The notes: a model not told the origin generated them from the letters alone. Positions 48,848-61,143 are shown, counted from the first letter of the stretch. The stretch is 64,000 bases of DNA from Fratercula arctica (GCA_947846985.1 CANTUZ010000011.1:26165089-26229088), one strand, 5' to 3'. A program made the numbers and translations.

Positions 48848-51800
48848 GCGGGAGGGTGAAATGGTTTAGGTCTTCTAACAGTATTCTTGACTGCTCCTCT
48901 TTAGCCCTTCAGCTATCTGACCCCGTTTGTCCCCTGTGGGCAGCGTCAGGAGGTGTACAAAGATGTTAACCTGCTTGAGTGAGATCTCAACCCACTGGCC
49001 TTAAAAATGCATTTACAAGAGGGAGACAAGGGGACCGCAGTCCCCAAATTGGAACTGAGCAACATTACGTGATTTCTGCATCATCAGGAAAATGGTTCTG
49101 GCTTTACACAGCCCCTTAGACACTGGTGAATTTTGGTCTTTTGAAACTCTGTAACTTTGGCTACCTTGGTGTTTGTAGAAAGGCAGGTGCCAAGGAAACT
49201 AAGGGGAGTAATGACTCCCCACCAAATCTCTGCCTCTTTTGGCACAGGACTGGAAATCTAATTATTCCTAGCTTATGCTTGCAATTTGTCTGCAGACCCT
49301 CTGCTTAACATGCCAGAGGACAGAGATTCTCCACAGCTGGAACTCATACTGCAGACCTCCTCCATCATGTGGGGTAGAGGGAAGGTGCTCCCCCATTGAA
49401 ATGTTTGGGACCATTTGATACTTTACACCTTTGAAGGAAAATATCTGATATTGTTCCAAACGCCCATATTGCAGCTTGAAAGGACTTCTATTTTTAATGT
49501 GGTATCTGACTGTCAAGGGTGGACTCAATAACGCACTAATGACAGTCCATATGTTTTTCACGTACAACTAGAACTTTGAAAGTTCCTTGTAAATGAGCCC
49601 AAATCCATTGCTGTTAGAGCAAAGGTGGTGAGGGCTTTGCATAACCCGAGTCTTGCCTCTTTGAAACAGCACGTACACATCTTTCACTCAACAGCCAAAA
49701 CTTTTGAATTTTCTAAACTTATTTTGCATAGTTACCTCTGGAACATTCTTCAAGCAGAATGAAATGATTGCTCCATGATCTCAATATATTGCAGGAAATA
49801 TTAAAGAACTACCTGCAATACCTAAGGCTACAAACATAATGTATTCAATTAAACCTTAGATAATAACTTTTTAAACTTGCCTTTAATATCAAATGAGTTT
49901 CAAATTAAAATGGAAATTTATCCAATATAGCATCATTTAATATATTAAACAGTTCTGTTGTATTTCTTTACTGTAACAGATGCGCATCTCAGCTCTTTCT
50001 TTACACCAAACGTGCTAGCATCTAATTCTGTGAGAAAGTGTTTTTTAGGAAAAGTAGATGTTTTCTTTGATTGCTTCATGGGCTGCTGAAGGGATTAGGG
50101 ATGAACCAGGGGCTCCATTTCCCATGTCGGCAGCTCCCTGTGCTGGTGCAGATGGGGTAATCACATGAAGTGCTCGCTCCTTTGAACTGTTCTTTGCATC
50201 GTCTCTGGTTCGCTACTTGTCTTATCCAGAAAAGGGGAAAATACTGATTGCAGTGTTCTAATTCTCCAGCTGTGAAGCTCTGCTGGTGACCAGGGTCATT
50301 CTACATAAAGGATCTGAGGGAAGATAACAGTGTTGTCGTAGGAAGCACAAATCGATAAAAAAGACGTATTATTCAATATCCATGTCTTTCTCTGAGGCTT
50401 AGAGAAACGAAGCTTTATTTGCAAATAACTTTCAAGAGATGCGAAAGGTCAGAATTTGTATTTTAAATAGGTTTTTTTCTTTTTGGTTAATTCTGAGGCA
50501 TGATTCTTGGGGCTGGCCTCGGTCACCTTACTCAGCATGTAAGAGCAGGCTCCTCGTTTCCCGTTGTGCAGTCAGCAGAGCGGCTCTAATGCCACCAGTT
50601 TAATAGGGTGAGCACACTTTCTGTAATAGAGAATAATGGAACAGTTTAAATCTACTAATACATTTGTTACTTTATCAAGCAGAGCATATCATGCTCTGTG
50701 TGTGGCAACCAATTAGGTTAATTTTAGCATGTAATGCAGATGGCGTTTTCTTGGAAAGACAGAGTTTATGGATCAACTCAGCAAACTTCTCACATTCTCT
50801 GTCAGGTTTATGGAGCTTGGGAGGAAAGGAGCTCATGGGCAAGGAGCAGCTGGCACAGACTGAATTCAGGAAAGATGAGAGTGATGTTGTTCAGAAAGGC
50901 AAAGTGCTTCAAAGAATCAGGCAAAACGCTAGTGCCCAGCCTCTGTTCCTTGAGTGCTGTGAAGGCTTCTGGACAACTAGATGGCATCAGGTTAGCTAAA
51001 TGCGCTTCACCTGCTGCTCTGGAATGAGCTTTACCTCTTCTTTCAGATGGGGTCTCTGCCACAACAATCCACAAATTTGTCATCTTCAGCCTGCATCATC
51101 AGCGCTCATGGGTTACCAGATTTAATTTGTTCCTGTTCTGCTGCAATGCCAGGCTTCATACTTAGGGCACATGCACATGTCTGAGGAGAAATTTATCTAT
51201 TCAATTAGCCTTTTTATAATGCTTTGAAGTAATTCTGTCTCACCAGTGGTGAGGGATGTAACACAGTTAGGAAATCCCTCCTTGACCCTGTTGTATCTGA
51301 AACAGAATACTAAAATGAATGGGGGAACATAAACAGTGAAATACAGTTGATTGCACTGCATTTTAAGAGGAAACAAGAACTACACTCAGTCCTGGGAGAA
51401 TCTGCAGTTACGTGTTTAAGGACTCCATGAGCAGACTCCTGCAAGGCCAGGAATAGTATCTTCAGCTTGAATGGCTAAATGGAAATAGGGGTAAATGTTC
51501 CTCCATCCTGGTTTCCCCCTGCTCCCCTCTTCTGAAGAAATAAGGTATTGAAGCTGAAATGATCCCCCAAGTCCCCAGTAGATATCAGTTGTTATGCTGT
51601 AGGACAACTCATGCTTATAGAAGATAGATATATGATAGCAATAGTAATTATTTTTAATTTGCATTTCAGTATTCAGGTTATTACATATATAAAACTTCAA
51701 TTATAATTTTAAAAGGCTATTTGGATGTGTTCCAGCGTGCACTCTAAGAGATGAAATACCCATTGCCCCAAACCTGTTAATGCTGCGGAGCGGCTGGTTG

Positions 51801-54800
51801 CTGCAGGCTCTGCCTGCTCTCCAGAGCCAGCAGTAGACAAATTTGGGTATTTTGGTAGCAGATGTTGGTATCGTGTATGCTTTACAGAAGAATGAGTGTT
51901 GCTATCAAAAGGAGGAGGAGGAAGAAATATACACTTTTCTGAAGCAGAGTTGTTTACTAGCAAGTTAAATGCAGGAGATGACATTCTGATGATCCCTCAG
52001 AAGAGATAGAGTAGTTTTTCTTTTATTTATTCACCAATGTCATTTGTTACCATGTGGTCTATTTTTGATATTATAAATACCTCTATCTACACTTTACCTT
52101 AGCTGGGATTGGATTGTAATTTGAGATAACTGGATAACAGCAAGACCTTCTTCTTAAGGCTTAGTGAATCTATACGCGGGTGTCTCGGCTTTCCAGCCCA
52201 TCCTCCAATATATCTGATGGACGACAGAGTGTGGGAAGCTGTTTGCCCGGGGCAGGTAGAAAGACACAGGGTGCAGGCAGGTAGAAATGTCTTCCAGTGA
52301 TTGTTGTGGCATTGAAGTCTGATATAAAATAATGGGCTTTGTAATTGAAATGCTTTTATCACAGGGAGTAACATCACAAGATTTATACCATTTTATACTG
52401 TAAAATATGGGAAAAAAAAAAAGATAACTATTTATTCTGGTTTTGTATGTTCAGCAGTACCTCAGTATTCATACTGCCATTTGTGTCTTATAGATTTCAT
52501 AAAATTTATGCTGCAGTTAAATCAAAAGGAAACAACCTTGCGAGTATTCCCATGTTGCAAATACCACCATGAATAAGTATTTAATGGAATAAACATTAGG
52601 TAATTTAATACAATTAAGTTTTTTTCGTACGATATTTTTAGGCAAGGCAAGAATAGATCTTCGATGTTAAAGAAGGCCAAGAAATTTCAGATTAAATTTG
52701 TGAGAAAAATAACTGAACTTATTTTGTTTTCAGCTGAAGACTGGGAAGAAGCCATAAGCAGTAGACTTCCCATTTTTGCCTCCAGCATAAAAACGTACAA
52801 ATGATGCATGATGTATCAACAGAAGGAGATGGAAAACAGACTGTCAGGACTGTTGCTCTATTTTACTTTTAATAAGGTGCATGGAAATTGCTGTAGATGA
52901 AGGGCATAACATATTGGTATCTATTAAGTTGTATACTCAGTGAACCCTGTTCTCCTCCTCACCAATATAAGAGCACAATCTTGTCCTTTAAAGCCATCAT
53001 TGCAGCAAGATGGGTCCCTTTCGTCTCTGACTCACAGCCCGGCTGTGTCGCTTTGGGAGAGCAGAGCTCAGTTCACTGGCTACAGAGCAAGCCTGTTCCC
53101 AACTGGAGTGTTTTGGGAGTTTTTCAAGAAGGAAAACTCCACTAATCACATCATTCTTTAATAATTTCTTTGTTGTTTTGAAGCACATGCTCCTTTCACT
53201 TACCACCCGTCTCTGCTTTGCAATTAGCATCTCCGCAGGGGAATCATTGCCAGCAGGTGTGCACTCACCTTGCATCTCTCTGACAGCTTTTGCCACAGCA
53301 GCCTCCTTGCCGCAAAAGCTCCCGAGAGGACTGCGTCTCCCTTCCTGCCTTAATTCTGATGATTCGGGGGCTTTGGGGGCTGTCTCAGCTATTCAGAAGC
53401 GTGAAGGGAAGAAAAGAAATGTGTTTCCATAATCTTCCACACACTTCTGTTCCAGTAACTTGCAGTCTCTGGGTAGAAACAGAAAATCTAGCTTTGCTGG
53501 ATTTTTCTTTGGTCTTATAGTATATGGCATGGAATTTCCCACTCTATCTCCTAATATAGAATCATATTTCTGAATTATTTTTATTTAAAATAGAACTGAA
53601 GAACTGTCAAATTGTCAAACCTTAGTAAAAGAAATGACCAAAATTTAAGAATATTTTTTTAAAAAAAGGATCAACATGGCAATTTAATTTCTGTGTTTAA
53701 TTACCAGGAAGTCCCAAAAGGATTATGTCCTGACATGAAACTCATTTTGCTAGTTGACCATTAGAATTTCATGTAGTTGTTTGGGTCCTTATCATCACTG
53801 AACTGTGACCGTTCTTCATAACTTCAGGCAGGATTGTTTTGAGTTGGAATTGTTTCCCCTCTTATATAGAAAACGATATTTTATTTGTCACTTAAAAATA
53901 GTCAGAAGCAAAGCTGAGATTGCCCAAAAAATCAGGACAGATACAAGTTGCACTTAAAATTCAATACCACAAGCGTGTCTACTGCATGCATACCTACCTG
54001 AGTTAATCTCTTTCAACTGCCAGCACTAATTTTTGAGCTGACCAAGTGATAGATTCATCTGCAAAACACGTGCTAACTTAACCAGACATGCATTTGCAAG
54101 TTTTCTATTTAAAGGTATAAATCCCTATTATTCTCATCAGCTCAAGTTTACAGAGCAGTACCTGCCTGTGCGGACATTGAGTTTCTAGGCGCAAATATCA
54201 TTGATTTGTTCAAACTGTGCAGGTTTAAGGGATTCTCTTAGTGTACACCATGTCTTCTGAGGACATGCCCTGCCCTCCACTGACAGCGAAGATGTAAAAT
54301 AGCTTATCTTTTTATTGAAAGCAATTATTGGCAGTAATATGAAACTTGAACATAATTATCCTCTATGCAGGTCGCATTGTGCTGGTTGTACTACAGACAA
54401 GTTGAGTCAAGACCTGTTCAGCAGGAGTAAGCTTAAAACACAGTGTATCCATCAATGAAAAGACCAGCTAACCATTCCAGACTATTCCACTAAATAACTG
54501 GAACCAAAATATTTCTTTAAGATTTTTTTTAGGTTTTTATACTGACCTAATTATCGATGAAACGTAGTAATTTAAAGTTACTTTAAAGGGAGGCATAGGC
54601 TGAAAATAGTGTGAATTATACCAGAGAGAGATACATAGCAGCTAATTTTATGATATTATCTTTAAAATTGAAATTATGTTTAATAATGGCATATTTCCCT
54701 ATCAGAAGATGTCTGCATACTCAGAAGTCTGTGACATACAAGTAGAGGTTATGTGTCAATGTGATTCATTAATAAAAATTAACTTGTCTGTGTGTACAAA

Positions 54801-55318
54801 TTTAGGCTTTTTTCAGGCATCTATAAACAATCCTCATAGGCCTAAATGGATGCAAACTGTAAATGTGAACAGAACTGCTTAAACCTTTACCACCCAAATC
54901 ACAAGCTTGAATATTCCACATTTTAGCATTTAATGGAATCGTAGCAGATGTGAAACTTTTTCTAGTTGTACTGTTTAAGACATCCCTATGAAATGTACTT
55001 GTTCTTCTATATTGTTGTTTTTTTTTTCCTACAGATAAACAGAAAAATTGGCTTTCCAGAAACCCAAATCACCAACAGTTCTGTTTATAAATATAACAGC
55101 AAGCCTTAAAGTGAATGCAATCAGAGTTTTCACAGATGTTTTTCCTGAAGGGCAATAATAATAGTAGACTTTGAGCAACTTTCATACCTGTGAGCTTAAA
55201 ATGTCCTTGCAGAAAATCTCCTCAGCTGTGCCACATATTCTGTAGCACGTCTGCCGAAAGATAAGCATAAAAAGGAAAGATATGAGCACAAAGAAGAGTC
55301 TTTGTCAATGCGTTCTGC
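48845..55318. other. non-coding stretch with scattered AT-rich blocks
   Basis: No gene is supported. AT-rich parts with many ATTA/TAAT words (about 49700-49960 and 52520-52640) could be regulatory, but the sequence alone does not show it. A perfect 8-bp hairpin lies at 50680-50698. Possible small exons at 51048 and 54371 are discussed in the findings and rejections. No repeat family was recognised. Confidence 0.45.
50680..50698. repeat. perfect 8-bp inverted repeat
   Basis: CAGAGCAT (50680-50687) and ATGCTCTG (50691-50698) are exact reverse complements around ATC. A site of this form could bind a dimeric factor. No further support is available. Confidence 0.5.
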
Positions 55319-55341
55319 AATGTGGAATAATATTCCACATT
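55319..55341. repeat. 23-bp perfect palindrome
   Basis: AATGTGGAATA (55319-55329) and TATTCCACATT (55331-55341) are exact reverse complements around a single A. This is the longest perfect mixed-sequence palindrome I found in the window. It could be the tip-to-tip join of two ends, a dimer-binding site or chance. The arms contain CATTCC/GGAAT-type words resembling TEAD sites. Confidence 0.65.
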
Positions 55342-55370
55342 CATTCAGGGCCAAATTCAATCCTTGTGGC

Positions 55371-55868
55371 TTATTCCATCCACCACCAAACTGGAGACGT
55401 GGCCCTCAGCTTGTGGATGGGCCATGCGGATGCAGAGTGGGGATGCTGATCACCCATCGTGCCTTTTGAACAAGGTCTTTCTTCCCAGTACTCTAAATGT
55501 TGCCCAAATTGCCACCCTCTGCTTAGTTTAATTAAAACCTGTTGAGAGGTTTTTTTAATTTTTTTTTTTTTTTTTAGGGCAGGTAAGATAGGAAGGACTT
55601 GTTTCATATCTCCTCTGCAGACTTTCTCTCTAAAGGATGCTCCTTCTCCAAAGCACCGTAAGAAGAAATAAATGACACACAGAGTGCTTTGAACACGGAC
55701 GCATTGGGGCCGATACATTTGGCATGTATAGTAATTACCTTCTTCCCATTTGCTATAAAGGAGCCAGCCAACAATATCCAGGTTTATTCTAGGGGGTAGA
55801 TTATCCACCGTTGTCATTTCAGAGGCAATCCAATTACTAATAAATATCCTCAACACAAAGCATAGCAA
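55371..55868 (-). other. long open frame, 165 codons, no recognised product
   Basis: This minus-strand frame crosses a T17 tract (55559-55575), which gives a lysine-rich run near the middle (about residues 99-105), flanked by two more ordinary-looking parts. The frame contains GEGASF and ends in WWWME. I recognise no domain, signal peptide or catalytic motif. The N-terminal third coincides with a GTAATT donor-like site after GGGAAGAAG on the minus strand. It is longer than most chance frames here but passes through low-complexity sequence, so it is probably not a gene. Confidence 0.1.
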
Positions 55869-57611
55869 TTTTGTGCTGGAGTGACTGCTCTCACCTACCC
55901 CCAGGCTCAGTCACTGTGCTCTTCCCTCTTCCAAAAGTGAGATCACTGGCAAGAAAGTTGTTTTTGCTGGAATTAGACAAATGCAGGTGGTAACGAGAGT
56001 TAATTATATAACAGTATGAATGCTGGATATCCTGAAGGATGTCGAGCATTTTCCACTGATCCTTATCTGTTTGGGAGCGAGTAGTGAAGAAACATTTCCC
56101 ATGAAAATGGAATTTTGGAGGAGCTCAGCACATGGCCTTGTCCCAGAATTCCTTTTATGCTGAATTTAAGTATAAAAAGGGGGAGATAACAGCTGGACTA
56201 GAACTACAAAAAGCAATACTACCGAGAAAAACATACAAGCTTACTTGTCTACAGGAAAATAATCTAAAACACGTACCAAAAAAGAGGAGAAACGATATTA
56301 AAAACTAGTTATGGAGTTATATTGAACTTCAAACTAAATATGGCTTGAAATGAAATCGTGCTTACAAAGAAGACTTGTGCAAATTTCTGCTCATAGAGGA
56401 ATCTCTATGAGAGAGAAAATAAACCTCTTCCTCTACCTATAATGTCCCTTAGGGGAGCAGAGGGTTTCCCCATCGCCCATCCTGCCTCTCCCTCTTTGAA
56501 ATCATCTGCTGCCTTTTGTTTTCTGCTTATCTTTCTGTGTTCCTTCTTTAGAGTTTGCACCTCACCAGCTACAGTAGCAGCGCTTTAAGGGATTACTGAT
56601 ATTAAATGACTTAAATACTGTTAAAGCAGTAAAAAAAAATTTGCACTTTGGTAAACAAGAGCTAAGGTGAACAGAAATCAGGAACTGTTTTTTGGTACAG
56701 ATAACTGAAGGGTGCATGTACCTCTGAAATTGGAAAACACACTGAAGTTTCTAACAATTTATTAGAAAAAAATCTTCTCCCCATGCTGACTATAAACTTC
56801 CCGTGGTGCTCCTTCATGGAAGTCAACTTTACTGTACTGTCCTAACCTTCAGTATTCGCCTCCTGTATTTTCTGTTGTGCAATACCTAGTGTTTTATGGT
56901 TGCCAGGTCTGCCTTGGAAATGACTGTATTTTAAGCGTATATAGTGTTCTGGAAAGCATATCTGTTTTGGCAACTGAATCTGCTCGGGTGTCAGCAGGAC
57001 CCTTTGCAGGCTCAGGGCTGACACTGGTTGGACACAGCAGCTGAATCCACCTCTATTTCAACAGCTTTAGGACATTTTGTTTCGGTCCTAGTTCCTCCAT
57101 CTGCTTGCAGATTTCAAACCTGCCATCCTTGCTGCTTCTGACAAAAGCACGGGGAGCTTGATGAGAATTTAAAAATCAAATGCAAGGAACGTGGTGGGAT
57201 CCTGGATGCTCGGTTCATGCACAGGACAGAAATAGCCTGTAGTTTGTCAACTGGAGCAAACACTGTGTGCAGTTGGTAGCTCGTTTTTCCTGTCACCTGG
57301 CAACGTAAGGCTGCCTTGTTTTGGGCAGAGGGTGCTGATATATTTTTCGTAGGATAATTGGCTGGTGCCTGCCTTGCCAATATCTAATAATGAGGAAGAA
57401 GTTAATTTTTTTCTTTTTTTTTCCATGGGAAAAGAGGTAAAGGATTGCTTCAATTCCCTCAGTCTGTAAATGAGCAGTCAGGCATATAAATCAGCTTTTG
57501 ATTTTAAGAAAAGAAACATTTCAGGGTGCAGAGATGGAAATTCACAATGAGACGATTTTAACCCTGTTATCATAGAAATGCACTTTTTCTTTTAATGTAC
57601 CAGTATGCTTA
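55869..57611. other. non-coding stretch
   Basis: No gene, RNA or repeat family is recognised. Small frames up to 88 codons lack support. Confidence 0.5.
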
Positions 57612-58190
57612 ATGACAGTGCAGTTAGAGGCCGAAATAATAGCGCTGACATCTGGTTTACAGTTCACACAACCACCCACAATAAGATCGATGCTATCACA
57701 ACAACAACTGGCCCGAGTTTTGCTATGCCAACAGCAGCCAGCTTATACCTGTTGGTTAAATTGGGATTCATCCTGTCTGTCTTTTATATTTCAAAGGGTG
57801 GGTGCTAACATGCCCAAAAGCCCAAAGTCAGTATCATGCAAGAGATTTGAGAAAGGCAGTCATCTTTCCTCATTTAAAGATCTCGTTATGTTGGAAGACA
57901 CACAAGTTGAGGGGTTCTGCACGGCACTGGCCAGAGCAGCGCAGTCCTGCGGTGCCCAAGGAGGACCACTGGCTTGGTGGTGGACTGGAGCTGCTGGTCA
58001 TGCTGCCCTGCGGGGGTCTGCAAGGCTGCCCAGCCCCAGAGCAGACGTGGTGTGTGCTCAGTTCTTCAGATCAAAAGAAATTCAAGGGCTAAATGCCACA
58101 AATCCTCACACTGTAGTGAGTAAAGTGCACGTATGTGAGTGGAAGTGCAGTACGTGTTTTTGGCTGGTGTTGGTAGGAATGAGGAGGTGA
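57612..58190 (+). other. longest open frame of the window, 192 codons, unknown
   Basis: The frame is read from ATG at 57612. It has no hydrophobic signal, no recognised domain and an irregular composition. Its second half runs through a locally GC-rich patch (about 57900-58060) where stops are rare, and a second plus-strand frame (57802-58092) overlaps it, a common sign of chance openness. No core promoter, splice context or family supports it. A lineage-specific or exonised sequence is possible but not shown. Confidence 0.12.
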
Positions 58191-60140
58191 AGGCATTTTA
58201 TAGTACTGGTCCTCATCAGGAATCTTGTAATTGTCGGTGCATTTTGTTTAGTTTTATAAGTGGGAAGGTAGGAAAAGTGGCTGTTGAAGCACAGATCTTT
58301 GCTAGAGACACAGTCAAGCTTTGGAGTGACTGCTTTTTTTAAAAATATCCTCCTATTAGCACCTGTTTCTCATGCTGGAAGGAAGATGATTTACCACCTA
58401 AAGGGGAAACGTATTTAAGATATTTCTGCCTCCTGTTCAAAGGGGCTGGATCTTCAAAAGTGCTCAGTGCACAAGAGCTCTTGCTGTTTTTAAACCACTC
58501 TTTTGAAAAGCTGTTGAAATCAACAGTGGTTTTTCCTTTGACACACTTGGGGTTTGTGTCGTATCCATCTGGGAGATGGAGTAGGCCCTTAATGGTATTA
58601 AGTTTATTACCATAACCCAAAATGCATTAGAGATTCAGAGCACACAGTAACTCCAGGGTGACTGCTGCCGGCAAATTAGCTTTTCCCTCTTCTAAACTGT
58701 CACTTTTTGAAGTGTACAAAGTAAGGAGAGAGGTGACTGGTACTTAAAAATCACTGTCTATTATCAGGCTTATCATATAGGTACATCACACTGTATTAAC
58801 TTATGTTAATGTGATATGACTCAGGTATGTATGTGTGTATTTATACGCATACACACAGCAGAGCTGAACCTATTAAGCCAGGACAAGTAAACATCCATGA
58901 AGAATACAGGACAGCACCCATCTACCCAAATCAGCATGCCTAAAATCCACCGAAAATATCAGCGCTTATTAAGAATGGAGCACATTTACATTTTCCTGAA
59001 AAGTCTAGTTTACTTTTTTTATCACAACGTGAAATTTGCGTTCTCCTGGAAGTTATTGGCAAGCTCTTTACAGCCTGATTAATGCAGCCCTTTGGGAAAG
59101 AGAAGCCGCTGCTCGGGCTGTTGCAGAGGCAATTGAGCATGACTCTGGCCTTGCAGGATCACAGGATTTCTTCCAATTTGATAAGGCTCCCATTTCCACA
59201 GTGAAAGAAATTCCTTAAACTGGTTTCCCAAAGCTATTTGCTTGTATTACCATGAAGAAAGACGAACTTTATGTTGGTACTTCTAAGAGTCTTGAGACTG
59301 GGAAACATCCAAACCTACGTAGTTTACAGTGAACTTTGCTTGATGGGGTAAAATAAATATTGGTCCACCGCCGTTTAGTGATGGTACGTTCTAAGGTCAG
59401 GACCCTACAAGATCACAGATCAAGAAGTGGGGTGATACCCTCCTTACATCTGCACAGCCCAATGGTGCAGTAATAAATATTAAATGATGTTTTTAGCTAG
59501 TGGATGATCTGTATTCCACAACTGTATTTCATGTACTAAAGAAAGAGAAGTGAATTAGCATCCCATGGAGGTATTTTATTTATGCGTTGTTATTTACAAA
59601 CTTGATAAACACAGAAATAAAACTCAGACGTGTAGAACTCCTCTTAGTTAATCCAGCTTTTAATCTAATTTTGCTAGAATTTAATTATTTAAGATGAGAA
59701 TAGAAAAAAGATACTTGAAATTCTCATTGTTTGTGACTGAAAATATGCTTTTTTTTTTTAATATCCACTAAAGAGCAGAAAACAAGACGTGCCAGGAGAA
59801 TTTTAAAAATTTCATATTGCAGAGAAATAAAGAAACCCTCCGTTAGATGTGAGTCTGTTCTCATATACCTTGGTTTCATTGCAGCCCATCTAATGACCTC
59901 AGTGGACTTTACCCTACTTTGCAATTGCAATGGAGAACAAAATAGAACCCATCATGTGTTGTGCAGAGTTGCATACATGAAAACAACTGGTTTTAGCATT
60001 CGGTGCTGTATATGGTGTGGAATAATTACTAAATTGGCTAAAATACAAAGGTACAGCATTGTTCACACATTAAGGAAAGTCATAAAATCAAGAGGCTTCT
60101 GAGGTAGAATACAGCCACAGCTGGCACACGAAGAATGCAA
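58191..60140. other. non-coding stretch left of the LTR
   Basis: This block holds a perfect 9-bp hairpin at 58832-58857 in a TG/CA-rich stretch and otherwise nothing recognisable. Open frames of up to 93 codons lack support. Confidence 0.5.
58832..58857. repeat. perfect 9-bp inverted repeat in TG/CA sequence
   Basis: TGTGTGTAT (58832-58840) pairs with ATACACACA (58849-58857) around an 8-nt loop TTATACGC. It is probably a decayed alternating purine-pyrimidine tract with hairpin potential. Confidence 0.5.
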
Positions 60141-60253
60141 TGTCTGCGGTTCCCTGTACAAGGTTGCTTGCGAAGCTACACGAGGGATGGAATGAAATGT
60201 TATCATTCCGTGGCCTTCCCTTGTGACGAATAGCAGATATGGGAATGAGATGG

Positions 60254-60315
60254 TACTACGGAACAGATAAGCTGCCTACTTGCTTACTACGAAACAGATA
60301 AGCGGCCTACTCGCT
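60254..60315 (+). repeat. 31-bp tandem repeat inside LTR U3
   Basis: Two adjacent 31-bp copies (60254-60284 and 60285-60315) differ at three positions. Each carries CAGATAAG, a GATA-factor type motif (AGATAA). Tandem duplications of this kind in U3 are typical LTR enhancers. Confidence 0.8.
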
Positions 60316-60324
60316 ACCCGAGCC

Positions 60325-60353
60325 AGCGTTTCGTCAAATTTTGATGAAATGCT
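60325..60353. repeat. 14-bp stem hairpin in LTR
   Basis: The left arm (60325-60338) and right arm (60340-60353) are reverse complements except at two positions. At both, the left arm has CG and the right arm TG in place of the paired CG. This is what CpG deamination of one arm of an originally perfect palindrome would leave. Confidence 0.6.
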
Positions 60354-60516
60354 GTCCTTTGTGCGAACTTAGCTTATTACAATGTACCAAAACACACCTC
60401 CATCCTGGAGGCTACCAGCCCCCAAGGTGTGACCACTTCTCCTTGAGTACACCAATCATAATAAAAGTATTTATGACTAAAGTCACTCAAACTCCACTTT
60501 GAAGATAAAAAAATAG

Positions 60517-60524
60517 TATAAAAA
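60517..60524 (+). promoter_or_regulatory. TATA box of the LTR
   Basis: TATAAAAA lies 61 bp downstream of a CCAAT box (60452-60456). Transcription would be expected to start about 25-30 bp downstream, near 60545-60550, marking the U3/R border. An AATAAA at 60460-60465 lies upstream of the TATA box and so is unlikely to be the LTR polyadenylation signal. Confidence 0.4.
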
Positions 60525-61143
60525 TAGCCCAAGAAAGGGAGGATATCAGGGAAGACACCATCGTGAACAAGTCGAGGAGAACTCCATCACTGACTTCCAG
60601 GATCAGTCGACGGGCTGAGCCTTTCTTCCCCCCCATAGGGACGCCTTTGGGTAAGACTTAGATTATACCGAGTGCTTTCTCGGGAAACTTAGGAATTTCT
60701 CTAGAGAATCTCTTTCCTGCATTTATAGCCAGGCTGTATCGTTTATAACTTTGTCGTGCGTTTGATATATGTAATAATACTTTCATTTGTACGTGCTTTG
60801 CAGACAGTGCATTTATCACCGGCAATCCTAAGAACCTATCTAGCTGTTGTTTATTTAAACTGCACTGGTTAAGTAGCTGGTCGTTTCGGTTCCTCATTGA
60901 ACACGACCAAAGACTTGAGAGCGGCCGTGCTAGTTCATGAGCACGACTAGACTGAAGGTGCAGTCCACTATTAGTGTATCCAAATCGTAATAGTTTAATA
61001 ATATTAAACATGATTGGACTGATAGTGCTGAATTGGGCATCACTCAGAATTTAAACCTAGCCGCGCCTAGCCTCCCACCTCGGTGAGGAGTGTTAGAACG
61101 CAAGGGGGTTTATCTTCTGCCAAAACTGCTTTGCCCCTTTCCA

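Larger units (their letters stand above)
60141..61143 (+). mobile_element. probable solo LTR of an endogenous retrovirus
   Basis: The block of about 1003 bp starts TGTCTG and ends TTTCCA, so it has TG...CA ends. It is flanked by TGCAA (60136-60140) and CGCAA (61144-61148), a 5-bp duplication with one mismatch. In plus orientation the order is LTR-like: a U3 part with a 31-bp tandem repeat (60254-60315), a hairpin (60325-60353), CCAAT (60452-60456) and TATAAAAA (60517-60524), then an R/U5-like part with a donor-like GTAAGA (60651). CpG sites are much commoner than in the flanks, fitting a younger insertion. No internal region, primer-binding site or second LTR is seen, so it would be a solo LTR left by recombination. 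Minus-strand frames inside it (117 codons, 60658-61011) are not retroviral genes. Family assignment (class III/ERVL-like) is only an impression, and the exact ends are uncertain. Confidence 0.55.

Noticed and set aside
51047..51125. Block after CTTCTTTCAG in a phase compatible with the 45-kb signal-peptide exon
   Set aside because: The frame stops after about 27 codons and no usable donor precedes the stop.
52739..52804. Possible terminal exon after TTTTGTTTTCAG with a 22-codon tail ending in TGA
   Set aside because: The phase does not match the signal-peptide exon (immediate TGA), and the frame is open through the acceptor, as expected by chance.
60658..61011. 117-codon minus-strand frame inside the LTR
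   Set aside because: It lies within the proposed R/U5 part on the antisense strand and shows no retroviral or other motif.
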